Source: an uncultured Agathobaculum sp.
GTDB lineage: Bacteria > Bacillota > Clostridia > Oscillospirales > Butyricicoccaceae
Direction: 5' to 3'
NCBI GenBank assembly: GCA_944380945.1
Contig: CALWJG010000021.1
Coordinates: forward strand, 1-14,889
DNA length: 14,889 nt
Made by a program: the position numbers and the translations under genes. This document shows, in pieces, positions 14,463-14,889 of the stretch. The notes beneath the pieces were generated by a model that saw only the letters and a program-made list of their open reading frames with translations, made no database searches and was not told the origin of the DNA. How positions within the stretch are numbered: position 1 is the stretch's first letter; each line of letters begins with the position of its first letter.

Positions 14463-14755
14463 TCGATGGAAAGGGGCTGCGCCCCTTTCCATCGAGAAGG
14501 ACGTACCGCGGCTGTGCCGCGGATACGTCCCACTGCTCCGAAAAGTTCCTCCTGTGTCGAAACTTTTCTCCGCACTTGTATAAAAACCGTGATACATGCT
14601 CCCGGTTTTTATGAATATTGCGGCACGCCGCAATATTCTATTTTATGCGCGCCTGCGGCGCGGAAACTTTTTTGACAGGCTGGAAATTGCGCGTTTCACG
14701 CGCGATCTCTATTGTATGCGCGTGCGCAGCCCGCGGAAACGCTGTCTGCGCACGC
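14463..14755 (+). repeat. Hairpin run with two boundary motifs, copies C1 and C2, between walR and walK
   Basis: Successive hairpins are a 15-bp stem with TGC loop (14463-14495), a 14-bp stem with one bulged A (14499-14530), GAAAAGTT/AACTTTTC (14540-14568), ATAAAAACCG/CGGTTTTTAT (14580-14612), GAATATTGCGGC/GCCGCAATATTC (14613-14638), GCGCGT/ACGCGC (14689-14703) and GCGTGCGCAG/CTGCGCACGC (14720-14755). Boundary motifs are CTATTTTATGCGCGC (14638-14652) and CTATTGTATGCGCG (14709-14722). Each is followed by a short GC palindrome and CGCGGAAAC (14659-14667 and 14732-14740). I see no gene. Bases 14756-14819 hold further imperfect palindromes. Confidence 0.7.
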
Positions 14756-14819
14756 AGTTCCGCAGCCAGGCGGCCCGGGACTGCGTCCGGCGGGAAGCGA
14801 ATCCCCCTTATCAGCGCGG

Positions 14820-14889
14820 CTATTCCGCCGCGTAGTAGTATCCCATTCCCCGCTTGGTCATGATATACTTGGGGCTCGCGGGCTGGTCC
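14820..14889 (-). CDS. walR: WalR response regulator, C-terminal end only
   Basis: The minus strand from 14888 encodes DQPASPKYIMTKRGMGYYYAAE and a TAG stop (14822-14820). The P-K-Y-I-M-T-K-R-G-x-G-Y-Y segment is the C-terminal wing of OmpR/PhoB-family regulators and closely fits WalR. Only 22 codons are inside the window, and the gene continues past the right edge. Identification as WalR depends on this segment and on walK, yycH and yycI following it. Confidence 0.88.
   Translation of the reverse strand, partial: DQPASPKYIMTKRGMGYYYAAE

Noticed and set aside
14447..14575. 43-codon upstream extension of walK
   Set aside because: It passes through two long perfect hairpins, and the ATG at 14446 has its own ribosome site and the normal membrane-helix start.
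14672..14700. TTGACA at 14672 as a plus-strand promoter
   Set aside because: No -10 box occurs 16-18 bases downstream, no plus-strand gene follows, and the sequence is part of the repeat shared with region A.
14463..14755. CRISPR array or riboswitch in the walR-walK spacer
   Set aside because: Repeats are not regular or identical, so it is not CRISPR. I recognise no known riboswitch core. The hairpins are simple separate stems.

Overview
The window is GC-rich, densely coding DNA from a low-copy-repeat-bearing Firmicute. The WalK/YycH/YycI/WalJ/RlmH set is Firmicutes-specific in this combination. Strong AGGAGG ribosome sites, a PhoB/PhoR-type pair of clostridial style and a RAYT transposase-like gene point to a class Clostridia organism, perhaps Oscillospirales or Butyricicoccaceae (inference, not tested). 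No plasmid, phage or CRISPR signature is visible.

Layout. (1) 1-278: a terminator hairpin, then a non-coding stretch with palindromes. (2) 279-2620, plus strand: an overlapping response regulator/histidine kinase pair ending in a bidirectional terminator at 2630-2667. (3) 2669-6636, minus strand: read in its own direction this is a 1-phosphofructokinase-family kinase with a good sigma-A promoter, a hairpin-filled spacer, then carboxy(nor)spermidine dehydrogenase, nspC and a RAYT/IS200-like HUH gene. The last three are joined by one-base TGATG overlaps. (4) 6744-14889, minus strand: the wal cluster in the order walR (only its last 22 codons are inside the window), walK, yycH, yycI, murA, walJ, rlmH, and an alpha/beta-hydrolase lipase.

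How the genes work together. The wal cluster couples an essential cell-wall-sensing two-component system and its two membrane-anchored modulators to MurA, the first committed peptidoglycan enzyme, and to two conserved housekeeping enzymes. The dehydrogenase/NspC pair makes spermidine (or norspermidine) from aspartate semialdehyde and a diamine. The first regulator/kinase pair resembles phosphate-type sensors, but no target is visible.

Most unusual features. (a) The RAYT gene carries two inverted copies (28 of 29 bases identical) of a REP-like unit, GTAG followed by a GGCGCG/CGCGCC hairpin, inside its own reading frame. (b) Three intergenic regions (about 53-190, 8914-9084 and 14463-14755) contain runs of nearly contiguous, mostly unrelated hairpins. 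They share a boundary motif close to CTATTTTATGCGCG, seen four times and always in plus orientation. One run separates walR from walK, which are normally adjacent, and another forms the leader of walJ. (c) A terminator-like hairpin with a T5 tract sits directly in front of the walJ ribosome site. (d) Four consecutive wal-cluster genes use TTG or GTG starts. Start codons were chosen from ribosome sites and family N-termini, so several differ from the longest open frame.
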